DNA of 64,000 bases from Avibacterium avium. Its GTDB lineage: Bacteria > Pseudomonadota > Gammaproteobacteria > Enterobacterales > Pasteurellaceae. Both the position numbers and the translations under genes were made by a program. The stretch spans positions 228,501 through 292,500 of the forward strand of contig NZ_UGSP01000001.1 in the NCBI RefSeq assembly GCF_900454535.1, in the 5' to 3' direction. Shown one piece after another: positions 1-10,139 of the stretch. The notes beneath the pieces are model-generated. The model was given only the letters and a program-made list of their open reading frames with translations, was not told the origin of the DNA and did no database searches. The first letter of the stretch is position 1, and each line of letters starts with the position of its first letter.

Positions 1-2558
1 CGCACAATCCACGTTCTACGGTGGGGACGATCACGGAAATTCACGACTATTTGCGTTTGCTATTTGCTCGTGTGGGCGAACCACGCTGCCCAAATCATCA
101 TATTCCGTTGGCGGCGCAAACCATTAGCCAGATGGTGGATAAGGTGCTGGCATTGCCGGAAGAAAGCCGAATGATGTTGCTTGCCCCTGTGGTGAAAGAT
201 CGCAAAGGGGAACATATCAAAATTTTAGAACATATTGCTGCGCAAGGTTATATCCGCGCTAGAATTGATGGAGAAATTTGCGATCTTTCTGATCCACCAA
301 AATTAGAATTACAGAAAAAGCACACCATTGAAGTGGTGGTGGATCGCTTTAAAGTCCGTCCAGATTTGGCAACCCGTTTAGCGGAATCCTTTGAAACAGC
401 ATTAGAACTTTCTGGCGGCACGGCAGTGGTGGCGAATATGGACGATCCGAAAGCGGAAGAATTGCTGTTTTCCGCAAACTTTGCTTGTCCGCATTGTGGT
501 TATTCCGTGCCTGAACTTGAGCCGCGCTTGTTTTCCTTTAATAACCCAGCCGGGGCTTGCCCGACTTGTGATGGCTTGGGGGTTCAGCAATATTTTGATG
601 AAAAACGCGTGGTGCAAAATCCAAGCATTTCCTTAGCAGGTGGGGCGATTAAAGGTTGGGATCGGCGTAATTTCTATTATTACCAGATGCTGACTTCTCT
701 CGCCAAACATTATGGTTTTGACGTGGAAAGCCCGTTTGAAGATTTACCTAAAAAAATTCAACACATTATTTTGCACGGTTCAGGTAAAGAAGAAATTGAA
801 TTCCAGTATATGAATGACCGTGGTGATGTGGTGCTACGCCGCCATAGTTTTGAAGGCATTCTCAATAATATGGCGCGCCGTTATAAAGAAACAGAATCAA
901 TGTCTGTGCGTGAAGAATTGGCGAAAAATATCAGCACGCGCCCTTGTAAGGATTGCGGTGGCTCGCGTTTACGCCCTGAAGCGCGTAATGTTTTTATTGG
1001 CGAAACAAATCTGCCTGAGGTTTCCGAAAAGAGCATTGGTGAAGCCTTTAATTTTGTGGATAGCCTTACTCTAAGTGGGCAGCGCGCGCAAATTGCCGAT
1101 AAAATTCTCAAAGAAATCAAAGAGCGCTTGCAATTTTTGGTCAATGTGGGGCTGAATTATCTTTCTCTTTCTCGTTCTGCCGAAACCCTTTCTGGTGGTG
1201 AAGCGCAACGTATTCGTCTAGCTAGCCAAATTGGTGCTGGCTTGGTTGGTGTGATGTATGTACTTGATGAGCCTTCCATTGGCTTGCATCAACGAGATAA
1301 TGAACGCTTACTTAACACCTTGATTCACCTAAGAAATTTAGGTAACACAGTGATTGTGGTAGAACACGATGAAGATGCCATTTTGAGCGCGGATCACATT
1401 ATTGATATTGGCCCAGGTGCTGGTGTGCACGGAGGTAGTGTGGTGGCGCAAGGTACAGCGCAAGAAATTATGCAAAATCCAAACTCACTGACGGGGAAAT
1501 TCTTATCAGGCAAAGAAAAAATAGAAATTCCAAAAAAACGCACCGCACTTGATAAAGAAAAAATCTTAAAACTCAAAGGTGCTTCAGGCAATAATCTGAA
1601 AAATGTCAATTTAGAAATCCCTGTGGGCTTGTTTACTTGTGTTACAGGCGTATCGGGGTCGGGCAAATCTACGCTGATTAACGATACCCTATTCCCACTG
1701 GCGCAAAGTGCTTTAAACCGTGCGGAAAATGCGCAAGCTGCACCACATAAATCCATTCAAGGATTAGAATTTTTTGACAAAGTGATCGATATTGATCAAA
1801 GCCCGATTGGACGTACACCGCGTTCCAATCCTGCCACTTACACGGGCTTATTCACACCAATTCGCGAATTATTCGCAGGCGTGCCAGAATCCCGTGCGCG
1901 TGGTTATAACCCAGGCCGCTTTAGTTTCAACGTGCGTGGCGGACGTTGCGAAGCCTGTCAAGGGGACGGCGTGATCAAAGTAGAAATGCACTTCTTGCCC
2001 GATGTGTATGTGCCTTGCGATCAGTGTAAAGGCAAACGCTACAATCGTGAAACTTTGGAAATTCGCTACAAAGGCAAAACTATTAATCAAGTGCTGGATA
2101 TGACGGTGGAAGAAGCGCGTGAATTTTTCGATGCCATTCCACAAATTGCGCGCAAATTGCAAACCTTGATGGACGTGGGGCTATCCTATATTCGCTTAGG
2201 GCAATCTTCCACCACCCTATCTGGCGGTGAAGCGCAACGGGTGAAATTGGCGACCGAGTTATCAAAACGCGATACAGGAAAAACCTTATATATTCTTGAT
2301 GAACCGACAACTGGCTTACATTTTGCGGATATTAAACAGCTCCTTGAAGTGCTACATCGCTTGCGTGATCAAGGCAACACCATTGTGGTAATTGAGCATA
2401 ATTTAGATGTGATTAAAACCGCAGATTGGATTGTAGATCTTGGTCCTGAAGGGGGAAGTGGCGGTGGTGAGATCATTGCCACAGGTACACCAGAGCAGGT
2501 GGCAAAAGTGAAAGGATCACACACCGCACGCTTTCTTAAGCAAATCCTTGCGAAGTAA
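1..2558 (+). CDS. uvrA: UvrA, excinuclease ABC subunit A (5' end outside the window)
   Basis: DNA-damage recognition ATPase of nucleotide excision repair; it loads UvrB at lesions. The reading frame is open from the window edge and already reads conserved UvrA sequence ([20 protein letters not shown]), so the GTG at 21 is an internal Val codon, not a start. About 850 residues are visible against roughly 940 in the family, so the first Walker A lies upstream. Visible are two ABC signatures ([18 protein letters not shown]), two Walker B segments ([20 protein letters not shown]), the second Walker A (GVSGSGKST) and zinc-binding CxxC pairs (CPHC/CPTC and CEAC/CDQC). It is followed by mreB on the same strand after about 150 bases. 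Confidence 0.97.
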   Translation, partial: HNPRSTVGTITEIHDYLRLLFARVGEPRCPNHHIPLAAQTISQMVDKVLALPEESRMMLLAPVVKDRKGEHIKILEHIAAQGYIRARIDGEICDLSDPPKLELQKKHTIEVVVDRFKVRPDLATRLAESFETALELSGGTAVVANMDDPKAEELLFSANFACPHCGYSVPELEPRLFSFNNPAGACPTCDGLGVQQYFDEKRVVQNPSISLAGGAIKGWDRRNFYYYQMLTSLAKHYGFDVESPFEDLPKKIQHIILHGSGKEEIEFQYMNDRGDVVLRRHSFEGILNNMARRYKETESMSVREELAKNISTRPCKDCGGSRLRPEARNVFIGETNLPEVSEKSIGEAFNFVDSLTLSGQRAQIADKILKEIKERLQFLVNVGLNYLSLSRSAETLSGGEAQRIRLASQIGAGLVGVMYVLDEPSIGLHQRDNERLLNTLIHLRNLGNTVIVVEHDEDAILSADHIIDIGPGAGVHGGSVVAQGTAQEIMQNPNSLTGKFLSGKEKIEIPKKRTALDKEKILKLKGASGNNLKNVNLEIPVGLFTCVTGVSGSGKSTLINDTLFPLAQSALNRAENAQAAPHKSIQGLEFFDKVIDIDQSPIGRTPRSNPATYTGLFTPIRELFAGVPESRARGYNPGRFSFNVRGGRCEACQGDGVIKVEMHFLPDVYVPCDQCKGKRYNRETLEIRYKGKTINQVLDMTVEEAREFFDAIPQIARKLQTLMDVGLSYIRLGQSSTTLSGGEAQRVKLATELSKRDTGKTLYILDEPTTGLHFADIKQLLEVLHRLRDQGNTIVVIEHNLDVIKTADWIVDLGPEGGSGGGEIIATGTPEQVAKVKGSHTARFLKQILAK

Positions 2559-2592
2559 AAATGTAAGGAAACGAAAGTGCGCTAATTTTTTC

Positions 2593-2615
2593 CAGCTATT
2601 TGATAAAAATAGCTG
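2593..2615. terminator. Hairpin between uvrA and mreB
   Basis: A perfect 9-bp stem, CAGCTATTT / AAATAGCTG, around a GATAA loop, 35 bases after the uvrA stop. There is no strong T-run directly behind it, so it may be a weak terminator or only an RNA-stabilising hairpin. The rest of the gap up to 2706 is AT-rich and presumably holds the mreB promoter, which I cannot place with confidence. Confidence 0.45.
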
Positions 2616-2628
2616 TTATCAATGCTGA

Positions 2629-3753
<1,125 letters not shown>

Positions 3754-3769
3754 TTTTCATTGCCAATAA

Positions 3770-3807
3770 AAGTGCGGTCAAAAATTTCAACTTTTTTGAC
3801 CGCACTT
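3770..3807. terminator. Uptake-signal hairpin between mreB and mreC
   Basis: Two inverted copies of the uptake signal form a perfect 15-bp stem (AAGTGCGGTCAAAAA at 3770-3784, its complement at 3793-3807) with an 8-base loop. Such paired signals act as rho-independent terminators in Pasteurellaceae. Its place inside the mreBCD cluster suggests partial read-through. Confidence 0.8.
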
Positions 3808-3836
3808 CTTGCTAAGCGATATTCTGAGCAATATTA

Positions 3837-4880
3837 ATGAAACCAATCTTTGGAAAAGCCCCTTACCTTGGCATTCGACTCGCTTTCGCATTGATCGCCT
3901 CGATTGCATTGATTTTGTCTGACGGGCGAACCAATACGATGATCAAAGTACGCAGCGTGATGGAAACTGCCATCGGCAGCGTTTATTATCTTGCCAACAC
4001 CCCAAGAACCGTATTAGACGGCGTATCTTACAATCTTGTTGATACCAACAAATTACAAATCGAAAACAAAGTCCTAAGAGAGCAATTGCGCGAAAAAAAC
4101 GCCGACTTATTGTTATTGGATCAACTGAAAGTAGAAAACCAACGCTTACGCTTATTGCTAAATTCGCCATTGCGTACAGATGAATACAAAAAAATCGCCG
4201 AGGTTTTAACCGCAGAAACTGATGTTTACCGCCAGCAAGTGGTCATTAACCAAGGGGAAAATGACGGCGCTTATGTGGGGCAACCTGTTATTGATGAAAA
4301 AGGTGTAGTTGGGCAGATTATTTCTGTAGGAAGCAACACTAGTCGCGTGCTGTTACTAACGGATGTTACCCATTCGATCCCTGTACAAGTATTGCGTAAT
4401 GATGTGCGTGTGATCGCCAGTGGTACAGGGCACAGTGATGAACTCACCCTAGACAATGTGCCACGCTCAGTGGATATTGTGAAAGGGGATTTACTGGTTA
4501 CATCAGGGCTAGGTGGGCGTTTCCTTGAAGGCTACCCTGTCGCTATTGTGGAAAATGTATCGCGCGATGGTAAAAATTATTTCGCTACTATCACAGCGAA
4601 ACCACTCGCTTCAATGGAACGCTTACGCTATGTTTTATTGCTCTGGCCAAACAGTGAAGATATCCGAAAAGGCACGATTAGCCCTGAAGATGTACGAAAA
4701 ACCGTGCGCCAACGCCTAGCGACACAAACACAGGAAAAACTACCCAAAACGCCAGTAACGGAAGAAAGTGAGGCTGATCAGCCAACAAAAGACACACAAG
4801 AATCACATATTGATCAACCTTTAGATCTCCCTTCTGAACCTGTTGATCCCGAATTACAACCTTATCGAGAGGAAGACTAA
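3837..4880 (+). CDS. mreC: MreC, rod-shape-determining periplasmic protein
   Basis: Bitopic inner-membrane protein that links the MreB cytoskeleton to periplasmic wall synthases. The 347-residue product opens with MKPIFGKAPYLGIRL and one membrane segment (about residues 12-30). A coiled-coil stretch follows (about 65-105, ENKVLREQLREKNADLLLLDQ), then the beta-rich MreC core ending near LRYVLLLW. The C-terminal 60 residues are acidic, Pro/Gln/Glu-rich and probably disordered, as is common in the family. The stop codon overlaps the mreD start (TAATG), so the two are translationally coupled. Confidence 0.97.
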   Translation: MKPIFGKAPYLGIRLAFALIASIALILSDGRTNTMIKVRSVMETAIGSVYYLANTPRTVLDGVSYNLVDTNKLQIENKVLREQLREKNADLLLLDQLKVENQRLRLLLNSPLRTDEYKKIAEVLTAETDVYRQQVVINQGENDGAYVGQPVIDEKGVVGQIISVGSNTSRVLLLTDVTHSIPVQVLRNDVRVIASGTGHSDELTLDNVPRSVDIVKGDLLVTSGLGGRFLEGYPVAIVENVSRDGKNYFATITAKPLASMERLRYVLLLWPNSEDIRKGTISPEDVRKTVRQRLATQTQEKLPKTPVTEESEADQPTKDTQESHIDQPLDLPSEPVDPELQPYREED

Positions 4881-5368
4881 TGCAAGGCAGATTAATTTTG
4901 CAGATTTTTTCCGTATTACTGATTTGCTTAATCGCAATGGTTTTAGAAATTATCCCTTGGCCTGCCAGTTTGTATAACTTCAAGCCTGCGTGGATTATTC
5001 TCGTACTGACTTATTGGGTGCTTGCCTTACCGTCCAAAGTTAATGTCGGCACCGCCTTTGTTCTTGGCGTTGCGTGGGACTTAGTTCTCGGCTCGGTTCT
5101 CGGTGTTCACGCTCTAGTACTTTCCATATATGCCTATTTGCTCGCGAAAAATCACATAATGATTCGCAATTTATCTCTATGGATGCAAGGCGTTGTGGTT
5201 ATTCTCTCCGTCATCGCTATCCGCATTGGTATTTTTATTATCGAACTATTCCTACATAGCGCTGATTTCAACTGGCAAGAAGCCTTCGGCGCCATTGTCA
5301 GCGGCATATTATGGCCTTGGATGTTTTTACTATTACGAAGAATTACCAGACAATTGGGTATTGTTTAG
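4880..5368 (+). CDS. mreD: MreD, rod-shape-determining membrane protein
   Basis: Small integral membrane partner of MreC in the elongasome. The 162-residue product is very hydrophobic, with about five to six predicted membrane helices and the family pattern IIPWPASLYNFKPAWIILVL near residue 20-40. This matches the usual MreD length. It begins one base into the mreC stop codon and is followed by a strong terminator at 5469-5494, so it closes the mreBCD unit. Confidence 0.96.
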   Translation: MQGRLILQIFSVLLICLIAMVLEIIPWPASLYNFKPAWIILVLTYWVLALPSKVNVGTAFVLGVAWDLVLGSVLGVHALVLSIYAYLLAKNHIMIRNLSLWMQGVVVILSVIAIRIGIFIIELFLHSADFNWQEAFGAIVSGILWPWMFLLLRRITRQLGIV

Positions 5369-5468
5369 AAAATTTAAGTATTGAAGGAATAAAAGCTAAA
5401 ACTCAGAAATTACCGCTTTAATTTAAAGAGTACTTATTCTTCCTAATATTTTTCTAATAATTGTTCTT

Positions 5469-5494
5469 AGCCTCGCCAAAAAGCGAGGCTTTTT
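5469..5494 (+). terminator. Rho-independent terminator after mreD
   Basis: An 8-bp GC-rich stem, AGCCTCGC / GCGAGGCT, with a CAAAAA loop, followed directly by a T-run. It separates mreBCD from def. Confidence 0.88.
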
Positions 5495-5582
5495 CCTTGA
5501 TACACAGTACCTTTCTATTGGCGTTTTAGTGGGAAAATCGTTACACTATGCCGACAATTTTAATAGAGGAAAAAATAAGCTT

Positions 5583-6089
5583 ATGGCATTACTAGATGTT
5601 TTAATTTATCCCGATGAGCGTTTGAAGATCGTGGCTTCGCCTGTGGAAAAATTTGATGATGAATTGCATACGTTAATTGATAATATGTTCGAAACAATGT
5701 ATCACGAACAAGGTATCGGGCTTGCTGCAACACAAATTGATGCACATAAACGATTAATTGTTATTGATATTGAAGGTAACAAAGAAAATCAAATCGTTCT
5801 TATCAATCCTGAAATTATTGAAAGCTCAGGCGAAACAGGTATTGAAGAAGGCTGTCTTTCATTGCCAGGAATGAACGGCTTTGTGCCTCGCAAAGAGAAG
5901 CTGAAAGTCCGTGCCTTAGACAAAAACGGCAAAGAGTTTATTCTTGATGCTGACGGGCTATTGGCGATTTGTATTCAGCACGAAATCGATCATTTAAATG
6001 GTATCGTATTCGCTGACTATTTATCCCCGCTGAAACGCCAACGGATGAAAGATAAACTATTAAAACTAAAAAAACAATTAGCAAAATAA
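5583..6089 (+). CDS. def: Peptide deformylase
   Basis: Metalloenzyme that removes the N-formyl group from nascent proteins. From the ATG at 5583 it encodes 168 residues (169 in E. coli). All three family motifs are present: GIGLAATQ near residue 44, EGCLSLP near 90 with the metal-ligand Cys, and QHEIDHLNG near 132 with the two His ligands and catalytic Glu. I prefer this ATG to the in-frame start at 5529, because the 18 extra residues are not family-like and an AGAGGA ribosome site lies 12 bases upstream of 5583. The usual partner fmt does not follow, because the satellite element starts about 150 bases downstream. Confidence 0.96.
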   Translation: MALLDVLIYPDERLKIVASPVEKFDDELHTLIDNMFETMYHEQGIGLAATQIDAHKRLIVIDIEGNKENQIVLINPEIIESSGETGIEEGCLSLPGMNGFVPRKEKLKVRALDKNGKEFILDADGLLAICIQHEIDHLNGIVFADYLSPLKRQRMKDKLLKLKKQLAK

Positions 6090-6105
6090 TTGTTAGTAAA
6101 TTATC

Positions 6106-6136
6106 ACCGCACTTATTAAATAATGTGCGGTTTTTT
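6106..6136 (+). terminator. Terminator after def
   Basis: ACCGCAC at 6106 pairs with GTGCGGT at 6125, with an AT-rich partly self-complementary centre, followed by six T. One arm is part of an uptake signal (ACCGCACTT). Confidence 0.75.
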
Positions 6137-6243
6137 ACGCTTTCCTATAATCTCTTCATAGACAATAGAATAACAAGCTACACAACACGATTGGTTACGT
6201 CAGATTATTTCCCAACCTATAACAAACAACAAACGAGACCATT

Positions 6244-6257
6244 TGGCGAACGTGGGC
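6244..6257. other. Distal attachment site core (att)
   Basis: TGGCGAACGTGGGC, identical to the last 14 bases of tRNA-Arg (CCA end, acceptor stem and the edge of the T stem) at 17191-17204. It marks the element end farthest from the integrase. Chromosomal sequence after def lies to its left. Confidence 0.85.
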
Positions 6258-6322
6258 AACTCCATTTTTTAGCGCTAATTCTTTGAATTTTATATCTATT
6301 TTATTTTTTCTTGTTTGTTGCA

Positions 6323-6345
6323 GGGATCTAAACAGGGATCTAAAA
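6323..6345. repeat. Putative integrase arm-type site, left
   Basis: A 23-bp stretch holding two copies of GGGATCTAAA separated by three bases. It differs at one base from 17050-17072 near the other end. An inverted half (ATCCCTGC at 6345-6352) pairs with GCAGGGAT at 6320. Paired short direct repeats just inside both att sites are typical of arm-type integrase sites; the role is inferred. Confidence 0.5.
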
Positions 6346-6567
6346 TCCCTGCTTGAGTATAAAACAGGAATCGAAAAGGCGGCAAGGCTGGGGATTTTTA
6401 CAGCGGTGATTTCCCCTATTTTGTTCAGTGCAGATAACAGGAATTCCGTTATTGGGCTTGCCTATGCCTTTCAGTTTATCGATAAAAGTTTGATTGATTT
6501 TTTCATCGTGCAAAAAGTAGGCTGATTTAGGCAAAATATGCGAGCCAGACCAAATATTAGATTTTTG

Positions 6568-6873
6568 TTTCACCCTTTCACCCTTTCACCCTGTTTATCT
6601 TTATCACATTGATTTTAAATAGTTTTTTCCTTTTTTAGTAGGGTGAATAAGGGTGAAAGGGTGAAAAAATGAGGTGAAAAATGCGAAATTTGTTTAATAA
6701 ATGAACAAAATTTAAGAAAAAAAGTCATTTTTGAACAATAAATAATCAAAAGGGTGAAAAAATGCAAAAAAGGGTGAAACAAGGGTGAAAAAATGAATTT
6801 TCTATTTTTCCTATTTTTTTATTATAAATCATATGGTTATATGTAGTTAGGGTGAAAAAGTGAAAGGGTGAAT
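6568..6873. other. Candidate replication origin: GGGTGAA iterons
   Basis: Twelve copies of an 8-mer, GGGTGAA(A/T). Three abut head-to-tail as TTTCACCC at 6568-6591; eight read GGGTGAA at 6641, 6651, 6659, 6752, 6772, 6783, 6850 and 6866; one is degenerate (GGTGAAA, 6673). The intervening DNA is nearly pure A/T. The block lies just beyond the 3' end of the helicase-primase gene. P4 alpha binds GGTGAAC-type iterons at ori and crr, so this is best read as the cis replication site of the element. No convincing gene lies between 6137 and 6990. Confidence 0.65.
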
Positions 6874-6923
6874 AAGAAAAATCAGTTTGGCTGTGTCTTT
6901 TGTTTTTTATATCACTTTGGAAT

Positions 6924-6948
6924 AAAAAAGAGCGCTATTATGCGCCCT
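6924..6948 (-). terminator. Terminator after the helicase-primase gene
   Basis: Read on the minus strand: GGGCGC, loop ATAATA, GCGCTC (one G-U pair), then CTTTTTT. It lies about 50 bases beyond the stop of the helicase gene and would end the long leftward operon before the iterons. Confidence 0.55.
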
Positions 6949-6996
6949 TTGTTTGATTGGTTTACTGTTAATATTTTCAATAAATTACTCACTGCA

Positions 6997-8898
6997 TTAT
7001 GCGTTTCTCCATTTTTCTATTGTTTTCTGCTTGTCTTTGAATGTGGCATTTGTGTAGTTGTACCCGCCTTTTAGCTGCTTATTAGTGAATTTGATTTTAT
7101 AGCCAGCGGTTTTAAATGCTTGTTGCATTTCGGCGAGTAAATCTTTTGGCTTTAACCTTGCTTTATCTGTTCGCCCTAAGATGTCGCAAAAAAACAAATA
7201 GCACCAATAAAGACGATCAAAAACAAAAGGGCTTTCAATGCTTGGCATTCCTTTCATACTTCCTAGAATTAAGCCTTTATTGCTGACTTCGGGCAATAAA
7301 TCGAACTCTTCGATAAATTCTAAAATATGATCGTTTTCGGTTTTCATCGCTAAGGCTTCTTTACTCTTTTGCTGTCGTAGTAAGGCTTGTTTAGCTTCTT
7401 CTGGTTGTTTAAATTCATCATAAAGTTTGCGGATTATCCCGCCTAATTCTTGTTGAATTTTCTCAAATAGCTGATCATCTCTTTCGCTATCTTCAACGGC
7501 TTTATAGAATGGAAATAACACGCGTCTTCTTTCCATTCCGCCGCCGTCATTTTTATAAATTGGCAAGGTATTAGAACAGATAGCAATAATTGCGTTTACT
7601 TTACTACTAAATGATTTTTTATTTTTGGGGTTGAAAGAAATATCATCACCGCCAGAAATTGCTTTAATAATTGAAGCATCGCCAATGTAGCGGGATTGAT
7701 CAGGTGAAAATAAAAACGTTTTATTTAAGATAATATCTCGCGCCTTATCGTCTTTTAAAAGCTCTAAATCTATCGCGGTATAATTTCCCTCGCCACTAAT
7801 TAACTTTGCTACTTCTAGAAATGTACTTTTACCGCTTCCCGCTTCGCCTATTAATTCTAAGGTTAATTGCCAGTCATAACGATTATTTAAAATCATATAA
7901 AGAGCAGCTAATAAAGATTTTTTCCGCTCAATACTGTCATAGCTGATAAAATTGATCCATTTATCAAAATTAGGCGTAGGGGTTTGCGTTTCCAAATAAT
8001 CGCAGGGGTTAACGCCTGTTAAATAGTAGTCTTTACTATGTGGCATAAATTGCAACGTATTTTTATTTAGTACGCCATTTTTAAAAGCTAAGAGTTTCAC
8101 ATCAGTTTGCATAAATAGCGGTAAATCTACATTAAGGCATTTGATAATATTGTTTAAACTCTCAACGCTTCCGTATTTTGTGCCGTATTCCTCAAAAAAC
8201 TGCTTAATTTGACGTTGTAATTCATTTTCTTGGATTATTTCCCAAATAATACCGTTGTAACGGTAAATTATCCCTTGATCCGCGTGATAAGCTAAGGGAA
8301 TTTTTAGCCATTTGTAAAAATATTCTGCTTTTTCAGCTGGGCTAAGTTTTTTCAGGGTTTCCGCGTCAAGCTCAATTAATTCAGGTGTTGCCGCTTCTAG
8401 GCTTGCTTCATTGTTACGAATGCGGGAAATATAGCCGCTTAAATCTTCTAAAAGCTCGCCAATATTGTTTCTTAACGTTAAATGCTGAATAGCTGTTGTT
8501 TTAGTTAAATGCGTGCATAAATCTGTTAGAACTTGCTGATTTTCTCTAATTGTGATGCCGTCAACACTTGTTTTAACTTTAAAAAACTCATCTGTATCAA
8601 TAATGCTTGCAACTTGATGTTCTAACGGCAAAATATCCAGCTTATAAAGTTCTGATAGATTTGTATTGTCTAAAATAATTGGAATTTCTTCATAACGTTT
8701 AGCATTATCCGCATCAGTTAAATCTGCTAGCATTTTCCAGCCTGTGCCAAGCCCATTTGTTTTTAAATCTTTAGGATCTGAACGATAAAAATTCCAAACA
8801 TTATCACCGATTAAAATAAATATTTCTTTTTGGCTATTGGGAGTAGTTTTCAATAATGCCCCTAAGTTAGGGGCTTTTTTTCTCTTTCCGTTCATCAT
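6997..8898 (-). CDS. P4/D5-type replicative helicase-primase of the satellite
   Basis: A 633-residue protein whose C-terminal half is a superfamily 3-like helicase of the P4 alpha / D5 (DUF5906-like) type. It has Walker A GEAGSGKST (about residue 350), a Walker B-like segment (TFLFSPDQS, about 388), the motif SGGDDISFNPKNKKSF, and the conserved sensor stretch IAICSNTLPI. The N-terminal 300 residues show no zinc finger or TOPRIM signature that I can see, so primase activity is uncertain. It is last in the leftward operon, overlapping the upstream small gene by four bases (ATGA), and stops just before the iteron block it probably binds. The final 60 residues are basic and may bind DNA. Confidence 0.85.
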   Translation of the reverse strand: MMNGKRKKAPNLGALLKTTPNSQKEIFILIGDNVWNFYRSDPKDLKTNGLGTGWKMLADLTDADNAKRYEEIPIILDNTNLSELYKLDILPLEHQVASIIDTDEFFKVKTSVDGITIRENQQVLTDLCTHLTKTTAIQHLTLRNNIGELLEDLSGYISRIRNNEASLEAATPELIELDAETLKKLSPAEKAEYFYKWLKIPLAYHADQGIIYRYNGIIWEIIQENELQRQIKQFFEEYGTKYGSVESLNNIIKCLNVDLPLFMQTDVKLLAFKNGVLNKNTLQFMPHSKDYYLTGVNPCDYLETQTPTPNFDKWINFISYDSIERKKSLLAALYMILNNRYDWQLTLELIGEAGSGKSTFLEVAKLISGEGNYTAIDLELLKDDKARDIILNKTFLFSPDQSRYIGDASIIKAISGGDDISFNPKNKKSFSSKVNAIIAICSNTLPIYKNDGGGMERRRVLFPFYKAVEDSERDDQLFEKIQQELGGIIRKLYDEFKQPEEAKQALLRQQKSKEALAMKTENDHILEFIEEFDLLPEVSNKGLILGSMKGMPSIESPFVFDRLYWCYLFFCDILGRTDKARLKPKDLLAEMQQAFKTAGYKIKFTNKQLKGGYNYTNATFKDKQKTIEKWRNA

Positions 8899-9146
8899 AA
8901 CTTAACCTCTGATGTAACCAATTCACTTAATTGAGAATGTATTTCCTCTTGCAGGCTTTCTAAGTGTTTTAGGTAAACTTGTTCTATCTGCGCCATTGCA
9001 TTTACTCGCTCTAATTTTTCGCGAGTGTCTTCACCTAAGTTGAACGCTGCTAAAGTTTCATAAAAATAGGGGAATGTTGCTAAGTTTTCTAATTCAGCGC
9101 TAAACTGCTCATTCAGTGCTTGAATGTGTTGTAATTTATTTTTCAT
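8895..9146 (-). CDS. Small satellite protein, function unknown
   Basis: An 83-residue, Leu/Glu-rich, probably all-helical protein with heptad-like spacing (IQALNEQFSAELENLATF at the N-terminus). It overlaps the gene before and the helicase gene after by four bases each (ATGA), so all three are translationally coupled in one operon. I recognise no family. Position directly before the replication protein suggests a helper in replication or its control, but that is inference only. Confidence 0.7.
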   Translation of the reverse strand: MKNKLQHIQALNEQFSAELENLATFPYFYETLAAFNLGEDTREKLERVNAMAQIEQVYLKHLESLQEEIHSQLSELVTSEVKL

Positions 9147-9499
9147 TCTAGCCCCCTATTTTGGCTAATTTGAGTGGGTAGGCCGTTGATAATGGCTTGC
9201 AATGAATGCGTTACGCCGCGCAAATTCCCATTATGTAAATACACTTTAGCGGCATTGAAGAAGTGTTCTACAAAGTGAACGCCTAGTTGGGCTTGCTCAT
9301 CTGTTAATATCTCATCGATATAAAGCCTTGCTTCTGTATTTTGTGCATAAGTTGGGATATATGCCGTTAATTCCACGCTTTTTAAGCAATGTTTTGCCTC
9401 TTCTAACTGGTTAGCTTTTAGCGCTTTCTTTGTTTCTGCGAGAAAGTGTTCAATGATTTTTACTTTTTCTGTAAGGTTTTTTGGTGTGAGATTACGCAT
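9143..9499 (-). CDS. Small satellite operon protein, function unknown
   Basis: 118 residues from the ATG at 9499 (MRNLTPKNLTEKVKIIEHF). That start is preceded by an A/G-rich ribosome site, AAGGGGGGG, and overlaps the end of the Ash/Icd-like gene by eight bases; the in-frame start 24 bases earlier has no such site. The protein is predicted mostly helical, with two similar-looking helical segments (AEEAKHCLKS-type and NLRGVTHSLQ-type), which may mean an internal helical repeat. Its stop overlaps the next start. No family is recognised. Confidence 0.7.
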   Translation of the reverse strand: MRNLTPKNLTEKVKIIEHFLAETKKALKANQLEEAKHCLKSVELTAYIPTYAQNTEARLYIDEILTDEQAQLGVHFVEHFFNAAKVYLHNGNLRGVTHSLQAIINGLPTQISQNRGLE

Positions 9500-10046
9500 A
9501 GCGCCCCCCCTTAATGCGGGCAAAACAAATCGCCTCTTGTGGGGTGAGGTTTAGGAATTGGCGCGCGTGCGCTTCGCTTTTGGCATAGGTTGAAACGTGT
9601 AGGCGAGAGCCGACTAATTGGAATTTGTAGATCATTGCTGATAGTCCTATAGTAAATTTTTCAAAGACTACCGCTAGACTTCTCACGGTCGGGCGGTAGA
9701 ACGTAACAGGGTGAGAAACTGCCCCTACAGGATAAGCAGCCACGCTTAAAGCGTGCCTGTTACGCTCTACCATTGATGAACACGCCTTAAATTGGCGTTC
9801 TTTAGGTGTGCGAAAATTACGAACAAAAAAAGCACGGGTTGGCGTGCTGTTCGCCTGCAGTAAATTATTCAGCTTCTCACGGCTGGCTTTCGATTTTGCG
9901 AAAGCGGGGAAAGCATAATTTGAAGCTTGGTCATTTGTCAATAAATATGCGTGAATAATTGAAAATAAGTTGTTATTTTTTCTTTTTAGTGTAATATCCC
10001 ACATTAAGTTATGGTTATTTTTAATCGTAATGAAACAATCCTTCAT
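9492..10046 (-). CDS. Ash/Icd-like phage protein
   Basis: 184 residues. The centre and C-terminus carry the pattern CSSMVERNRH ... FYRPTVRSLAVVFEKFT ... MIYKFQLVGSRLH. This is typical of proteins annotated as Ash family or 'host cell division inhibitor Icd-like' in prophages and P4-type satellites. The start at 10046 has a good AAGGA site eight bases upstream. Residues about 60-130 are encoded by a strongly structured nucleotide segment (9668-9764), so selection there may act on RNA as well as protein. In P4 the equivalent leader region produces the CI immunity RNA and early control proteins. The exact function here is unknown. Confidence 0.6.
   Translation of the reverse strand: MKDCFITIKNNHNLMWDITLKRKNNNLFSIIHAYLLTNDQASNYAFPAFAKSKASREKLNNLLQANSTPTRAFFVRNFRTPKERQFKACSSMVERNRHALSVAAYPVGAVSHPVTFYRPTVRSLAVVFEKFTIGLSAMIYKFQLVGSRLHVSTYAKSEAHARQFLNLTPQEAICFARIKGGRYA
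9668..9764 (-). ncRNA. Candidate structured RNA (P4 CI-like immunity RNA)
   Basis: Three perfect stems nest or abut within 97 bases. CGTAACAGG (9702) pairs with CCTGTTACG (9756). Inside it, CACGCTT (9741) pairs with AAGCGTG (9749). Beside them, CTACCGC (9668) pairs with GCGGTAG (9693). The segment lies inside the Ash/Icd-like reading frame. P4 regulates its leftward operon through a short structured CI RNA in the same genetic position. That this is such an RNA is inference from position and pairing. Confidence 0.4.
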
Positions 10047-10080
10047 AAATCCTTACCTTGTTGGTTGTTAAGGGGAACTT

Positions 10081-10115
10081 AAAGCGCACGATGGCACAAA
10101 TCTCAAGTGCGCTTT
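10081..10115. other. Hairpin between the Ogr-like and Ash/Icd-like genes
   Basis: AAAGCGCAC and GTGCGCTTT form a perfect 9-bp stem with a 17-base loop in the 93-base gap of the leftward operon. On the plus strand a T-run follows, so it would terminate rightward transcription; on the minus strand it could act as an attenuator. Confidence 0.4.
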
Positions 10116-10139
10116 TTCTTTGCCTGAATTTTGCCCCGT

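Noticed and set aside
5529..5582. N-terminal extension of peptide deformylase
   Set aside because: The 18 residues are not family-like, and a ribosome site precedes the internal ATG at 5583.
6283..6573. Two small overlapping frames, 80 codons on the plus strand and 77 on the minus strand, next to the left att site
   Set aside because: No ribosome site or recognised family; the minus frame starts with GTG inside the iterons and both cross the putative integrase arm sites.
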